64,000 bases of DNA. Origin: SZUA-442 sp963753185 (GTDB lineage: Bacteria; Actinomycetota; Acidimicrobiia; Spongiisociales; UBA5794). Numbering within the stretch: the first letter of the stretch is position 1; the number at the start of each line of letters is the position of its first letter. The translations under genes and the position numbers were made by a program. The notes under the pieces are model-generated. The model was not told the origin of the DNA. It searched no databases and was given only the letters and a program-made list of their open reading frames with translations. Below are positions 9,420 through 18,280 of this stretch, in pieces. The stretch lies in NCBI GenBank assembly GCA_963753185.1, contig CAVWBO010000007.1, positions 186,001 through 250,000 on the forward strand. Direction: 5' to 3'.

Positions 9420-10043
9420 TCACGAGATCTTCGGGACGGTGAAGGCCTTCCTCGCCCTTTCGGTCTCGCGCCGGGTGATGCATCCTTCCAGGTGGTCGTT
9501 CACGAGGCCCATCGCCTGCATGAATGCGTAGATGGTCGTCGGTCCCACGAATCGCCACCCGCGGCCCTTGAGATCCTTCGAGATCGCCGTCGACGTCTCC
9601 GACGTGGCGACCAGCTCCCCGGGCGGGCCCTGACGGTCCGGCTCGTATGACCAGAAGTACGCACCGAGGGAACCGAACTCCTCACGAAGCTCGAGCGCAC
9701 GTGCGGCGTTTCCGATCGTCGCCTCGATCTTGCCGCGGTGCCTCACGATGCCCGCATCCCCGAGGAGCCGGAGGACGTCTGCCTCATCGAAGGCAGCAAC
9801 GGCCACGGGGTCAAACCCTGCGAAGGCGCGGCGGAAGTTTTCCCTCTTGCGCAGGATCGTCAGCCACGAGAGGCCGGACTGGAAGCCCTCGAGGCAGACC
9901 TTCTCGAAGAGCCGGACATCGTCACCCTGCGGGAACCCCCACTCGGTGTCGTGGTACTCCTCGTAGTCGGGGTCGCCGACTCCCCACCAACAGCGCGGCT
10001 GGCCGTCGGCGCCAGGGACGACGCTCGTCATCTCCATCGTCAC
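9420..10043 (-). CDS. tag: DNA-3-methyladenine glycosylase I
   Basis: Base-excision repair enzyme that removes 3-methyladenine from alkylated DNA. About 207 residues. Zinc-binding and family positions are visible: CWWGVGDPDYEEYHDTEWG near the N-terminus, LEGFQSGLSWLTILRKRENFR, and NDHLEGC near the C-terminus. The GTG at 10043 overlaps the chorismate mutase stop as GTGA, which supports that start; an ATG at 10037 is a possible alternative. It is co-transcribed behind the mutase gene. Confidence 0.93.
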   Translation of the reverse strand: MTMEMTSVVPGADGQPRCWWGVGDPDYEEYHDTEWGFPQGDDVRLFEKVCLEGFQSGLSWLTILRKRENFRRAFAGFDPVAVAAFDEADVLRLLGDAGIVRHRGKIEATIGNAARALELREEFGSLGAYFWSYEPDRQGPPGELVATSETSTAISKDLKGRGWRFVGPTTIYAFMQAMGLVNDHLEGCITRRETERARKAFTVPKIS

Positions 10044-10342
10044 GGCGACCCACCCGGGGCGGCGTCGTCGACCTGCTTTCGCTGGGCGGCTCGGCTATGA
10101 CGCAGGACGACGTTCATGAGCTCCTCCACGTAGTCGGGATCGAGGCCATGGTCGAGGGCGTCGCTTCGGAACTTCTCGAGGAGCTGGGCCTCACGCTCAT
10201 GTGAGTAGAGCGGCATCCCAGCTTCCACTTTGAGGGCTCCAATGGCGAGGGAGACCTCCTGTCGCTCGGCGATCAGGTCGAGCAGGCGGCCGTTGATCTC
10301 GTCGATCCGGGCACGGAGTGCGGAGATGCGGTCCTCTGGCAT
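10040..10342 (-). CDS. chorismate mutase (AroQ class, monofunctional)
   Basis: All-helical mutase of about 100 residues that converts chorismate to prephenate for Phe and Tyr synthesis. The first helix reads ISALRARIDEINGRLLDLIAERQEV, with the catalytic Arg and later Lys (IGALKVE) in place; REAQLLEKF and a C-terminal helix complete the fold. The product, prephenate, is the substrate of the TyrA encoded at 25.7-26.7 kb. The start ATG at 10342 has no competing upstream start. Confidence 0.9.
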   Translation of the reverse strand: MPEDRISALRARIDEINGRLLDLIAERQEVSLAIGALKVEAGMPLYSHEREAQLLEKFRSDALDHGLDPDYVEELMNVVLRHSRAAQRKQVDDAAPGGSP

Positions 10343-10385
10343 GGGGGGACGGTAGCGGGTCCCACCGAGGTCGTAGCAGAACCCT

Positions 10386-11429
10386 TCAGCTCAGTCGATC
10401 GTTGGCCGCCTCCGCGAGCATCGGGGCGAGAGGTTCGAACGAGGCGAAGCGGTCGTCGCTCGTATGGCCCGCGACGTACCTCGCGTAGATCTGTTCGATG
10501 ATGACCGCGATCCGGAACAGGGCGAGGCCCTCGAAGTAGTCGATGCACGCCAGATCGGCACCCGACCTGGCTGCGTACCGATCCCTGACCTCGTTCTTCG
10601 GCATCACGTCGCCGATGGCGACGGCGTTCGACCCGAACACGAGATACGTCGGATCGTCGGGTTGTGCCCAGTACGCCAGGAGCGTTCCGAGGTCGACGAG
10701 TGGGTCTCCGAGGGTCGCCATGTCCCAGTCGAAGACGGCGACGAGCCTGCCGTCGTCGCCCACCATCGTGTTGTCCAGCTTGTAGTCGTTGTGGAGGATC
10801 GAAACCGACGACGAGGTCGGCACGTTTGATCGGAGCTTGTCGGCGACCACACCCATGGCGGGGACGTCCCTCGTTCGTGCAGCGTCCCAGCGCCGCGACC
10901 AGCCGTCTATCTGGCGCATGACGAATCCGTCGGGACGACCGAGGTCGCCGAGGTCGACGTCGGCGGGGTCGACGGCGTGCAGGTCGGCAAGGGCATCGAC
11001 GAGTGACTCTGCGACGAGGCGGCGACCACCGTCGAGGGCATCGATCGATTCCGGCCATTCCCGCCGGATCACGACACCGTGGCGACGCTCCATGACAAAG
11101 AACGGCTTCCCCATGACGTGTGGGTCCTCGCAGTAGTGGAACGCCCGCGGCGCGAGCTCGTACCGTCGCCAGAGCCGTGAGAGGACCCTGTGTTCACGCT
11201 CCATGTCGTGGCCGGACCTCACAACCTCCCCGAGCGGTGCCCTTCGCAGTACGTACTCGGATCCGTCGAAAGCCACCGCCCGATAGGTGAGGTTGGCTGC
11301 GCCGCCGGGGAACTGGTCGAACGTCACATGTCCACTACCGAAGCGCTCGGGAAGGACGCGCCGAAGATGGTCGGCAACCCGCGCCTCGTCGAAGCGTTCC
11401 TCGGGGCGGATCGGTGCGGTATCGGACAT
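10386..11429 (-). CDS. phosphotransferase family protein (aminoglycoside phosphotransferase/ACAD10-like fold)
   Basis: 347-residue kinase-like protein of the APH family. The N-lobe has FPGGAANLTYRA and VLRRAPLGEVVRSGHDMEREHRVL. The catalytic loop is ILHNDYKLDNTMV (HxDxxxxN pattern) and the metal-binding loop is VFDWDMATLGDPLVDLG. This subgroup in actinobacteria is often linked to acyl-CoA metabolism rather than antibiotic resistance; the substrate is not known. It is a monocistronic minus-strand gene divergent from the cytochrome c gene. Confidence 0.85.
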   Translation of the reverse strand: MSDTAPIRPEERFDEARVADHLRRVLPERFGSGHVTFDQFPGGAANLTYRAVAFDGSEYVLRRAPLGEVVRSGHDMEREHRVLSRLWRRYELAPRAFHYCEDPHVMGKPFFVMERRHGVVIRREWPESIDALDGGRRLVAESLVDALADLHAVDPADVDLGDLGRPDGFVMRQIDGWSRRWDAARTRDVPAMGVVADKLRSNVPTSSSVSILHNDYKLDNTMVGDDGRLVAVFDWDMATLGDPLVDLGTLLAYWAQPDDPTYLVFGSNAVAIGDVMPKNEVRDRYAARSGADLACIDYFEGLALFRIAVIIEQIYARYVAGHTSDDRFASFEPLAPMLAEAANDRLS

Positions 11430-11563
11430 GGAACGAGCCTAATGGGGGTCGATCAGCCCGGATTGGTCGGCGTCCGCGCTCGCGGTCTCGACATCGGTCG
11501 TGGAGAGCCATCGGCTGCACACCGCCGTCCTGTATAGTCCGCGCCTCCCGTAGACGGATCCGG

Positions 11564-11971
11564 ATGAATCGCCTCGCCCTCGCACTCCTGCTCACCATCG
11601 CCCTTGTCACCGCGGCGTGCTCGTCGGGGACCCAGTCGCAACTCGTCAAGGACGGTCGCGACCTGTACACGAGCCTCGGATGCGTCGCCTGTCACGGAGG
11701 CAGAGGCGAGGGCGGCGTCGGGCCATCGCTCGGAAGGGCAGCGACCGTGTTCCCTACGTGCGCCGAACAGCTCGACTGGATCAAGACGGGCTCGGAACGA
11801 TGGCTGGCAGAGCGGGGGCCAACCTACGGGCGAACCGACGAGATCGTCGACGGAGCGATGCCCTCGTTCTCGGAGCTGACCGACCTCGAGATCCGAACCG
11901 TCGCCGCGTACGAACGCATCGCTTTCTCGGGTCTCGAAGAGGCCGAAGTCCGTTCGGATTGCGACCTCTGA
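11564..11971 (+). CDS. lipoprotein c-type cytochrome
   Basis: 135-residue secreted single-heme cytochrome. The lipobox VTAAC puts the lipidated Cys at residue 19. The heme motif CVACH is at residues 40-44, and the methionine in GAMPSF (residue 99) is a probable axial ligand. Two further cysteines (66 and 133) might form a disulfide. The ATG at 11564 follows a purine-rich GGATCCGG. It lies 110 bp before a 12-TM protein with histidines in its membrane segments and upstream of the ctaB/ctaA group, so a role in respiratory electron transfer at the outer face of the membrane is inferred. Confidence 0.85.
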   Translation: MNRLALALLLTIALVTAACSSGTQSQLVKDGRDLYTSLGCVACHGGRGEGGVGPSLGRAATVFPTCAEQLDWIKTGSERWLAERGPTYGRTDEIVDGAMPSFSELTDLEIRTVAAYERIAFSGLEEAEVRSDCDL

Positions 11972-12081
11972 CGCAGCGTGAAACCTGTCGCCGTGCCCGG
12001 CACGGCCAGACTCGTCTTGATAGCATCCTGCCCACGGGAAGGCACCGGCCGATCTGCACGGCCGTCGGAGGGAGGACTGCC

Positions 12082-13341
12082 ATGGATGGCGCATCCACGG
12101 TGTGGCGTTCTGCTCGAGCGTTGTACATCACCGCACTCAGCTTGTTCCTGATCACCATCGTGATCGGCATACTCAACGGGATCGACCTCGTCGCATTCGG
12201 TGGCGGGGACGGTGCCGTCACCGTCGAGGGAGCAACAGGTCGTCAGCTCCTGCTGACACACCTGCACTCTGGGACGCTGGGATTCATCACCCTCAGCATC
12301 GTTGCTGGTGCGTTCATCATGTTCACCGAGGGCAGGGACGTCCCAGAGGCAGCGGCCCGGTCGACGCGCATGATCGCGTTGGCGATGTCGATCGCCGTGA
12401 TCCTCTACATCATTGCATTCGCCTCGACGCAGGGCATCCTGCGCCCCGTTGCAGGAACGCTCGTGTTCATCGCCGTCGGATGGCTGTTCGTCTGGGTGAT
12501 CGGGCGGATGAAGGGCGCGGCAATGACGATTCCGCAGCTCGGCGTGTTCCTCGCCTTCGTCTCGCTGGTGCTCGGAGCGATCTTCGGAATCCTCCTTGGC
12601 GTCTTCGTGGCCGAGGGCGAGATCCCCGGACTCTCCGACGAGATGGGATCGAGGATCGCCGAGGCCCATCCGGGGACGATGGTCATCGGCTACCTCGTCC
12701 TCGCAGCGTTCGCACTCATCGAGTGGCTGATCAGCACGGACAAGAGGCTCGTGCGGTCGGATCGTGCGGGCCTCGTGCAGGTGTTGTTCGTCTTCGCAGC
12801 GGGCATGGTGATCCTGGTCGGTGGCCTGGTCGACAGCGAGGACCTGCTGACCCTCAACGTCCCCCTCGAGGTCGTCGGAATCGTGATCTTCATCGTGAGG
12901 ATGCGCAAGGAGCTCTCCCCCGCCAAATGGGCATCGTCGATGAGCGGCCTCTACGCACGGCTCGCCATCCCTTGGCTCGTCGGCTCGCTCGTCATCCTCG
13001 CTTACATCATCCGGGGCATCATCACGGAGGTATGGCTCGACTTCGAGGACATCCCGCGAGGCGTCATCCTCGCCTTCGACCACATCACGTTCCTCGGCGC
13101 CATCGCCATGGTGACGTTCGGGATCGTCTCGGCGCACGCAGGATTGGCGAGGCGGGTCGAACTGTGGCTGGTCGTCGGGATCAACACAGGGCTTGCGCTG
13201 TTCATCCTGGGGCTCCTGGCAGACCAGGCGATCCTGAAGCGAATTGGCACACCCGTCCTCGGTATCGCCCTGATCTCCGCCATCTACCTGTACATCAGGG
13301 CGCTCATGCGGATGCCCGACCGACCGTCGATCGCATCGTGA
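12082..13341 (+). CDS. 12-TM membrane protein, possible heme-binding oxidase subunit I relative
   Basis: 419-residue protein with about twelve predicted membrane helices and almost no soluble domain. The ATG at 12082 has GGAGGGAGG seven bases upstream. Histidines lie in or next to helices: H60 and H62 (LTHLHSGTLG, helix 2), H196 (EAHPGTMVIGY, helix 6), H334 (FDHITFLGA) and H352 (SAHAGLA) around helix 10. This spacing recalls heme-copper oxidase subunit I and NnrS-like proteins, but I see no helix 7 HH pair for CuB, so it is not a canonical oxidase. Its partner is probably the preceding cytochrome c. Function unproven. Confidence 0.6.
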   Translation: MDGASTVWRSARALYITALSLFLITIVIGILNGIDLVAFGGGDGAVTVEGATGRQLLLTHLHSGTLGFITLSIVAGAFIMFTEGRDVPEAAARSTRMIALAMSIAVILYIIAFASTQGILRPVAGTLVFIAVGWLFVWVIGRMKGAAMTIPQLGVFLAFVSLVLGAIFGILLGVFVAEGEIPGLSDEMGSRIAEAHPGTMVIGYLVLAAFALIEWLISTDKRLVRSDRAGLVQVLFVFAAGMVILVGGLVDSEDLLTLNVPLEVVGIVIFIVRMRKELSPAKWASSMSGLYARLAIPWLVGSLVILAYIIRGIITEVWLDFEDIPRGVILAFDHITFLGAIAMVTFGIVSAHAGLARRVELWLVVGINTGLALFILGLLADQAILKRIGTPVLGIALISAIYLYIRALMRMPDRPSIAS

Positions 13342-13391
13342 CACGGTTCACAGGGTCAACTTCGCTCCGGCGATGAGGTCCGGCGGAGGGC

Positions 13392-14471
13392 TCAGGACGT
13401 GACGAGCGCGGCAACCGCGATGACGAGGCCGAAGGCCGCGGTGGCCCCGACTTCGATGGCGTGACGGACGGCGGAAATCGAGGGCGCCCGCATGCCGGGG
13501 CCGCGCTCGACCGTGATGACCATGGCCATACCGAGCAGCGTCGCGACGCTTCCCGCAACGATCCACCCGACAGACCCCTGGAGGGATGAATCGAGCACGA
13601 CGCGGTCCACCATCATCGCGAGGAACAGGGCGGCGAGGTACACGTTCGTGTACCCGAAGTACTGCATCGCGCGGGAGCGGTCCGACCTGAGCGCACTCGC
13701 GTATCCGATCATTCCGATCGACATGCCGCAGGCGACGAGGGCGTAGATCCAGCCCATGTCTGCCATCGGTATCACCAGGAACGACATGCCAACCGTGACG
13801 ACCGAGTACCAGAGGATCAGGTCGAATGTCGCCCGCTCACCGGCGATCACGGGCATCATCGGGATCCGTGCAGCGCGGTAGTCGTCCTCGTACTTGAGCG
13901 AGAGCGCCCAGAAGTGCGGTGGTGTCCAGAAGAAGACGATGGCGAACATGATCCAGGCTGCAAGGGAAAGGTCCGAGGTCACAGCGGCCCATCCGATGAG
14001 GGTGGGGACCGCGCCTGCGGCACCACCGATGACGATGTTCTGCGTCGTCGTCCGCTTGAGGGTCATGGTGTACACGAAGACGTAGAACAGGTAGGCGACG
14101 ACGGACAGGATCGCCGCGAGGAGCGTCGTGCCGACAGCGAGCACGACGAATCCGAGGATGCCGAGCGCGACGCCGAAAGCCGCGGCGGCGCGCTTGTCGA
14201 TGCGGTCCGTCGGCAGGGGGCGCCTCGACGTCCTCGCCATGATCCGGTCGATGTCGTCGTCATAGACCTGGTTGATGACATTCGCTCCACCTGCCGACAG
14301 CGCTCCGCCGACAAGGGCGAAGACGATGAGATCGGTACCGGGCCACCCACCTGCGGCAACCGCCATCGCAGGAACGGTCGTGATGAGCAGCAGCTCGATG
14401 ATCCGCGGCTTGGTCATCTCGACGTATGCGCGCACCGTCGCTGAAGCGCCGGGAGCCCTGTCGTCGTTCAT
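13392..14471 (-). CDS. ctaB: protoheme IX farnesyltransferase (heme O synthase)
   Basis: UbiA-family membrane prenyltransferase that farnesylates heme B to heme O. 359 residues, eight to nine helices. The two Asp-rich motifs are NVINQVYDDDIDRIMARTSRRPLP and YEDDYRAARIPMMP, and the family marker FFWTPPHFWALSL is present. The ATG at 14471 overlaps the ctaA stop by 4 nt (ATGA), so ctaA and ctaB are translationally coupled. Confidence 0.95.
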   Translation of the reverse strand: MNDDRAPGASATVRAYVEMTKPRIIELLLITTVPAMAVAAGGWPGTDLIVFALVGGALSAGGANVINQVYDDDIDRIMARTSRRPLPTDRIDKRAAAAFGVALGILGFVVLAVGTTLLAAILSVVAYLFYVFVYTMTLKRTTTQNIVIGGAAGAVPTLIGWAAVTSDLSLAAWIMFAIVFFWTPPHFWALSLKYEDDYRAARIPMMPVIAGERATFDLILWYSVVTVGMSFLVIPMADMGWIYALVACGMSIGMIGYASALRSDRSRAMQYFGYTNVYLAALFLAMMVDRVVLDSSLQGSVGWIVAGSVATLLGMAMVITVERGPGMRAPSISAVRHAIEVGATAAFGLVIAVAALVTS

Positions 14472-15424
14472 GCCGGAACCGTTGGGCGGCTGTCGACGCG
14501 CGCCGGATCGCCCATGAGTGAGGCCCCGAAGACCACGTAGACGATCCAGAGCAGATCCGCGACCATCAGATGCACGACCTGGAGGATGAGCGGCGTCAGG
14601 AAGAAGATGTTGGCGATCCCGATGAACATCTGGGAGAGGACGATCCAGGTGACGCCGGCAGCCGCCAGCCTCGTCGTCGATGACGCAGTTCGGGCACGGG
14701 CGGTGGCGATCCATGCAACCGCGAGGCCCCCGATGACGGCGACGATCGGATGGATGATCCGGAGCCTGCTGAGCATCGGTGCCGTCGGGCCGAACTTGTC
14801 GGCGAGGTCCCCTCCAACGGTGTCGGACGGGAAGATCGTGTCGGCAAGGGCGTTGAGGGCGCCCGTCGCTCCGAGCACGATCAACAGCATCGCTCCGCCG
14901 AGCACCCATCCGAGCTTGGACGCGTCCAGGGGCCGGCGCGGTTCGGGTCTTCCCGAACCCCACCACGCCGTCAGTGTCAGTGCGCCGAGGAGGAGGAAGG
15001 TGTTGGCCAAGTGCAGGGGGACGACGATGGTCCGCCCGAGCGAGACGTCGTCATCGACCCAACCGTAGAGGACGAGGGCTGCACCGAGCAGGGCCTCGAC
15101 GATGAGGATGATGCCGGACACGACCGCCGCCCTGCGCACGATGTGCCCCTTGTCGAAGATGCGGAACGCGAGGATCACCACGAGGAGGACGCCGAGCCCT
15201 GCGAGGAACGAGGTCACACGATGGCTGAACTCGATGATGGTCTCGACGGTCGGGTTCGGGGGAATGAACTGATCGCCGCATTTCGGCCAGGACTCCCCGC
15301 ATCCTGCCCCCGAGCCCGTGGCCCGCACGATGGCTCCCCCGAGAATCACCAGGACGCTGAATGCGAGGGTGGACCAGGCCGTGATCGAGAAGGCTCGGAG
15401 ACGCTTCGGTGCGGGTTCCGCCAT
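14468..15424 (-). CDS. ctaA: heme A synthase
   Basis: Eight-helix membrane enzyme that oxidises heme O to heme A for aa3-type cytochrome oxidase. 318 residues from the ATG at 15424; an upstream in-frame start at 15472 adds an unlikely 16 residues. Conserved elements: the Cys pair C42 and C49 in GCGESWPKCGDQF, and histidines in EFSHRVTS (H68), LHLANTFLL, IHPIVAVIGG and VHLMVADLLW. It is the first gene of the ctaA-ctaB pair, divergent from a small membrane peptide and a MenH-like gene. Confidence 0.93.
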   Translation of the reverse strand: MAEPAPKRLRAFSITAWSTLAFSVLVILGGAIVRATGSGAGCGESWPKCGDQFIPPNPTVETIIEFSHRVTSFLAGLGVLLVVILAFRIFDKGHIVRRAAVVSGIILIVEALLGAALVLYGWVDDDVSLGRTIVVPLHLANTFLLLGALTLTAWWGSGRPEPRRPLDASKLGWVLGGAMLLIVLGATGALNALADTIFPSDTVGGDLADKFGPTAPMLSRLRIIHPIVAVIGGLAVAWIATARARTASSTTRLAAAGVTWIVLSQMFIGIANIFFLTPLILQVVHLMVADLLWIVYVVFGASLMGDPARVDSRPTVPA

Positions 15425-15522
15425 CGGGCAAGGGTACCTGCGGGTGGACTCATCGGGCCGCGAGGTGACCACACCGGACGGGATCGTAGAAGGTGGTCAG
15501 CCGCCACCGGTACCATCCCGAC

Positions 15523-15615
15523 ATGAAGAAGATCATCCTCCTCGTCCTCGCGGTCGCCATCGGTGCCATCATCTACAAGGTCCTGACGACTGAGGTTCCG
15601 ATCGACGAATCCTGA
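15523..15615 (+). CDS. 30-residue single-helix membrane peptide
   Basis: An intact 30-codon frame starting at the ATG at 15523 encodes MKKIILLVLAVAIGAIIYKV followed by a ten-residue acidic tail ending PIDES. It is one basic-flanked membrane helix, like the small actinobacterial DLW-39 type peptides, although the C-terminal signature of that family is absent. It ends 3 nt before the next GTG start, suggesting co-transcription with the MenH-like gene. A weak AAGGTGG lies about 25 bases upstream. Coding status is probable; function unknown. Confidence 0.5.
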   Translation: MKKIILLVLAVAIGAIIYKVLTTEVPIDES

Positions 15616-15618
15616 CGA

Positions 15619-16386
15619 GTGCTGGCCTTTCGCCGTCTCGGCGCCGGCCCGACCCTCGTCGCGCTCCACGGGTTCACCCACACCGGCGCCCAGTTCGACG
15701 AGCTCGCTGGCGGTATCGGGCGCACCGTCATCGCCCCCGACCTGCCGGGCCACGGTCACAGCGCGAGCGCTTCCCCGCCGGTCGGGTCCGTTGTCGCACA
15801 GGTCGCAGAGACCATCGTCGCCGTCCACACCGGTGCCGTGCCGATTCTCGGCTACAGCCAGGGCGGGCGAGTGGCTCTGCTCGTGGCCGACGCCCGCCCC
15901 GACCTCGTGGCCGGTCTTGCACTGGTCTCCGCGACCGCAGGGATCGCCGATCCGACAGAGCGTGAAGCCCGTGCGCAGGCCGATCGGCGTCTCGCCTCCC
16001 ACATCCGCGCCGTGGGCATCGAGCGATTCCTCGCCGAGTGGACAGGATCCGGCATGACCTCGACGACGCATCTCGACCCGATTCGCCGCCAGGCGGATCT
16101 CAGAATCCGCATGGAGAACACCGCTGCCGGACTGGCCGCAGCAATCGAGGGATACGGGCAGGGGGCCCAGCCGTCCCTGTGGGACTCGTTGGCATCCATC
16201 ACGGTGCCCGTCGTTCTGATCACGGGGAGCGAGGATCCGCTCTACACGGCTCATGCGGAGGCGATGGCGGCACGGCTTCCCGACGCACGGGTCGAGGTGA
16301 TCGAAGGGGCCCGACACAACCCACTGCTCGACACGCCGCACCTCGTCGCTGTGGCGGTGTCAGGATTCCTCGAGCGGCTCGGCTGA
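15619..16386 (+). CDS. alpha/beta hydrolase, MenH-like
   Basis: 255-residue alpha/beta hydrolase resembling 2-succinyl-6-hydroxy-2,4-cyclohexadiene-1-carboxylate synthase of menaquinone synthesis. Visible: the oxyanion segment VALHGFTHTGAQFDEL, VIAPDLPGHGHS, nucleophile elbow GYSQGGRVAL, acid region ITGSEDPLYT and the histidine in EGARHNPLLD. No other men gene is nearby, so MenH is only the best guess. Its last 27 bp overlap the convergent 3-hydroxyacyl-CoA dehydrogenase gene. Confidence 0.75.
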   Translation: MLAFRRLGAGPTLVALHGFTHTGAQFDELAGGIGRTVIAPDLPGHGHSASASPPVGSVVAQVAETIVAVHTGAVPILGYSQGGRVALLVADARPDLVAGLALVSATAGIADPTEREARAQADRRLASHIRAVGIERFLAEWTGSGMTSTTHLDPIRRQADLRIRMENTAAGLAAAIEGYGQGAQPSLWDSLASITVPVVLITGSEDPLYTAHAEAMAARLPDARVEVIEGARHNPLLDTPHLVAVAVSGFLERLG

Positions 16387-17226
16387 CCCCGAGGACCAGT
16401 CGTAGAACCCGAGCCCCGACTTCTTGCCGAGGCGACCGTCCGCGACCATCGCCCTGAGCAGGTCCGGTGGCTCGAATCGTGATCCGTAGACGGACGCCAG
16501 GTGCTCCGCGATACCGAGGCGAACATCGAGGCCGACGAGATCGCCCAGCATGAGCGGACCCATCGGGTGCCCATAACCGAGGCGCATCGCCGTGTCGATA
16601 GCGACGGGCGAGGCGACGCCGCTCTCGACCATCCGGATCGCCTCGAGCCCGACAAGGACACCGAGACGGCTGGTGGCGAAGCCCGGGGCATCGTTGATGA
16701 CCGCGTGCTCCATGCCGAGACGCTCCACGGTGGCGACGATCCTCGCAAGGGTGTCGTCTGACGTCGCGCTCCCGCGAATCACTTCCACGAGGTGCATCGC
16801 CCACACCGGGTTGAAGAAGTGCATCCCTGCGAACGATGCCGGATCCGCAAGTGCGGAGGCGAGCCGGTCGATCGAGATGCTCGAGGTGTTCGAAGCCAGC
16901 GTGGTGGGGTTCGTTCGTTGTGCTGCTTCGAGGATGGACTGCTTCAGGTCAGCGTCCTCGATGACCGCTTCGATGATCAGGTCGAGACGATGGGGTAGGT
17001 CGTCGATCGACCCGTGGGCGTACAGCCGGCTGATCGCGGCATCTCCCTCGGTGGCCGTCAGCTTCGCCCTGTCGACAGCGACGCGCAAGGTTGCGGCGAC
17101 ACGTTCGGCCGCACCCGTAGCGGTCGCGAGGTCGACATCGACGAGATGCACGTCGTAGCCGTTCGCTGCGAACCGGTGGGCGATGCCGACACCCATCGTT
17201 CCACCCCCGATGACACCGACCCTCAT
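16360..17226 (-). CDS. 3-hydroxyacyl-CoA (3-hydroxybutyryl-CoA) dehydrogenase
   Basis: 288-residue NAD(P)-dependent dehydrogenase for fatty acid or butyrate metabolism. The Rossmann motif is VGVIGGGTMGVGIAHRFAANG. SNTSSISIDRLA and FAGMHFFNPVWAMHLVEVI hold the catalytic Ser and His. The C-terminal domain has DAPGFATSRLG and RLGYGHPMGPLMLGDLVGLD. It overlaps the upstream hydrolase gene by 4 nt, and its 3' end overlaps the convergent MenH-like gene by 27 bp. Confidence 0.92.
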   Translation of the reverse strand: MRVGVIGGGTMGVGIAHRFAANGYDVHLVDVDLATATGAAERVAATLRVAVDRAKLTATEGDAAISRLYAHGSIDDLPHRLDLIIEAVIEDADLKQSILEAAQRTNPTTLASNTSSISIDRLASALADPASFAGMHFFNPVWAMHLVEVIRGSATSDDTLARIVATVERLGMEHAVINDAPGFATSRLGVLVGLEAIRMVESGVASPVAIDTAMRLGYGHPMGPLMLGDLVGLDVRLGIAEHLASVYGSRFEPPDLLRAMVADGRLGKKSGLGFYDWSSGSAEPLEES

Positions 17227-18207
17227 CCGACCTCCCTCCCGGCACTGCTGGTCACCCCGGAGCCGACGTGGCTTCGATCCAGCGGACTCGAGGCCACGAA
17301 TCCTGCCACAGCGTCGGCGATAGCACCCGGGTCTGCGAGGACCGCCTCATGGCCGAGGCCAGGCAACCTGACGACGCGAGCATTCGGCAGGAGTGAGGCG
17401 AGTTCCTCCTGGGTCCCGACACGGACCACCGTGTCACGTTCGGGGATGATGACAAGTGTCGGAATCGTGATCCGGCCGACCCTGTCACGCGAGTCGAACC
17501 TCCAGATCGCATATGCGGCCTCGTGGTACAGGTTCGCGTCGCGCGCGAGGAGGGAGTCCCACATCCACGCCTCGTCCGCGACCCCGATCAGGCCACGGTT
17601 CCTCAGCACCAGGAACGAGGCCCACACCGCCTCCGCCCGCGAGATCCTGGCAAGCGCCCTGGTCACACGGAAGAGGACGAAGCTGAGCGGCCGCAGTCGA
17701 TGGATCGGCCGTGCCGCCGTCGCACCGAGGATGAGGACACTCGCAACCCCGGGGTGCCGCGAGCGCGAGCTCTTGGGCCACCATCCCTCCCATCGAGTAG
17801 CCGACGACGGGGACCGGGGTCTGCACACCGAGCTCCGCGATGATCGCCGCGACCTCGTCTGCCACATCCGCGATCTCGAATCTCCCGCGGATCCGATCGG
17901 ACTTCCCGTGGTTGCGCAGATCCGGCACGATCACCCTGAACCGCCGTGCAAGGAGCGGCATGAGCTTGTGGAACACCATCTCGCCGTCGAAGTTCCACCC
18001 GTGGATCAGGAGGATGGGCGGCGCATCCGGATCTCCCAGCTCGCGGACGAAGAACTCGTGACGGCCGACGAACACGCTTCTGCCAGGCACCATCAGAGGA
18101 CGCCTCTGCTCACCGTTCGTCCGAGGAACGGGATCCGGGCCGAACAGCCGCCATGCGAGCCAGGACACGCCGACGACGCCGACCGTCCGTCTGATCAGAT
18201 GCGCCAC
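17223..18207 (-). pseudogene. alpha/beta hydrolase, membrane-anchored, frameshifted
   Basis: The N-terminal half (from 18207) has a short hydrophobic segment (VGVVGVSWLAWRLF), ILLIHGWNFDGE, VIVPDLRNHGKS and nucleophile elbow GYSMGGMVAQELALAA. The C-terminal half continues in another frame as RHPGVASVLILGATAARP, with VIIPERDTVV (acid) and GLGHEAVLADP (His), to 17223. The break is near 17756-17765, in GC-alternating sequence, and corresponds to one extra base or two missing bases. All catalytic regions survive, so the intact product would be a normal hydrolase of about 327 residues. It is coupled to the dehydrogenase downstream by a 4-nt overlap. The substrate is unknown. Confidence 0.85.
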
Positions 18208-18280
18208 ACCCGAACGCTACCGCGCCGCTGACGTTCGCGATCCGGTGCCGCGTGGTCGCGGCGCCACTAGCGTCCCTTCC

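Noticed and set aside
10386..11429. Aminoglycoside resistance gene
   Set aside because: It has the APH fold but belongs to the broad phosphotransferase group common in actinobacteria, and no resistance context is present.
11824..13344. Long minus-strand frame opposite the 12-TM gene, and similar long antisense frames elsewhere (22840-25023 N-terminal part, 36111-37166, 45393-46649)
   Set aside because: High GC keeps antisense frames open; these are Arg/Asp/His-rich shadows without motifs, opposite genes with clear protein families.
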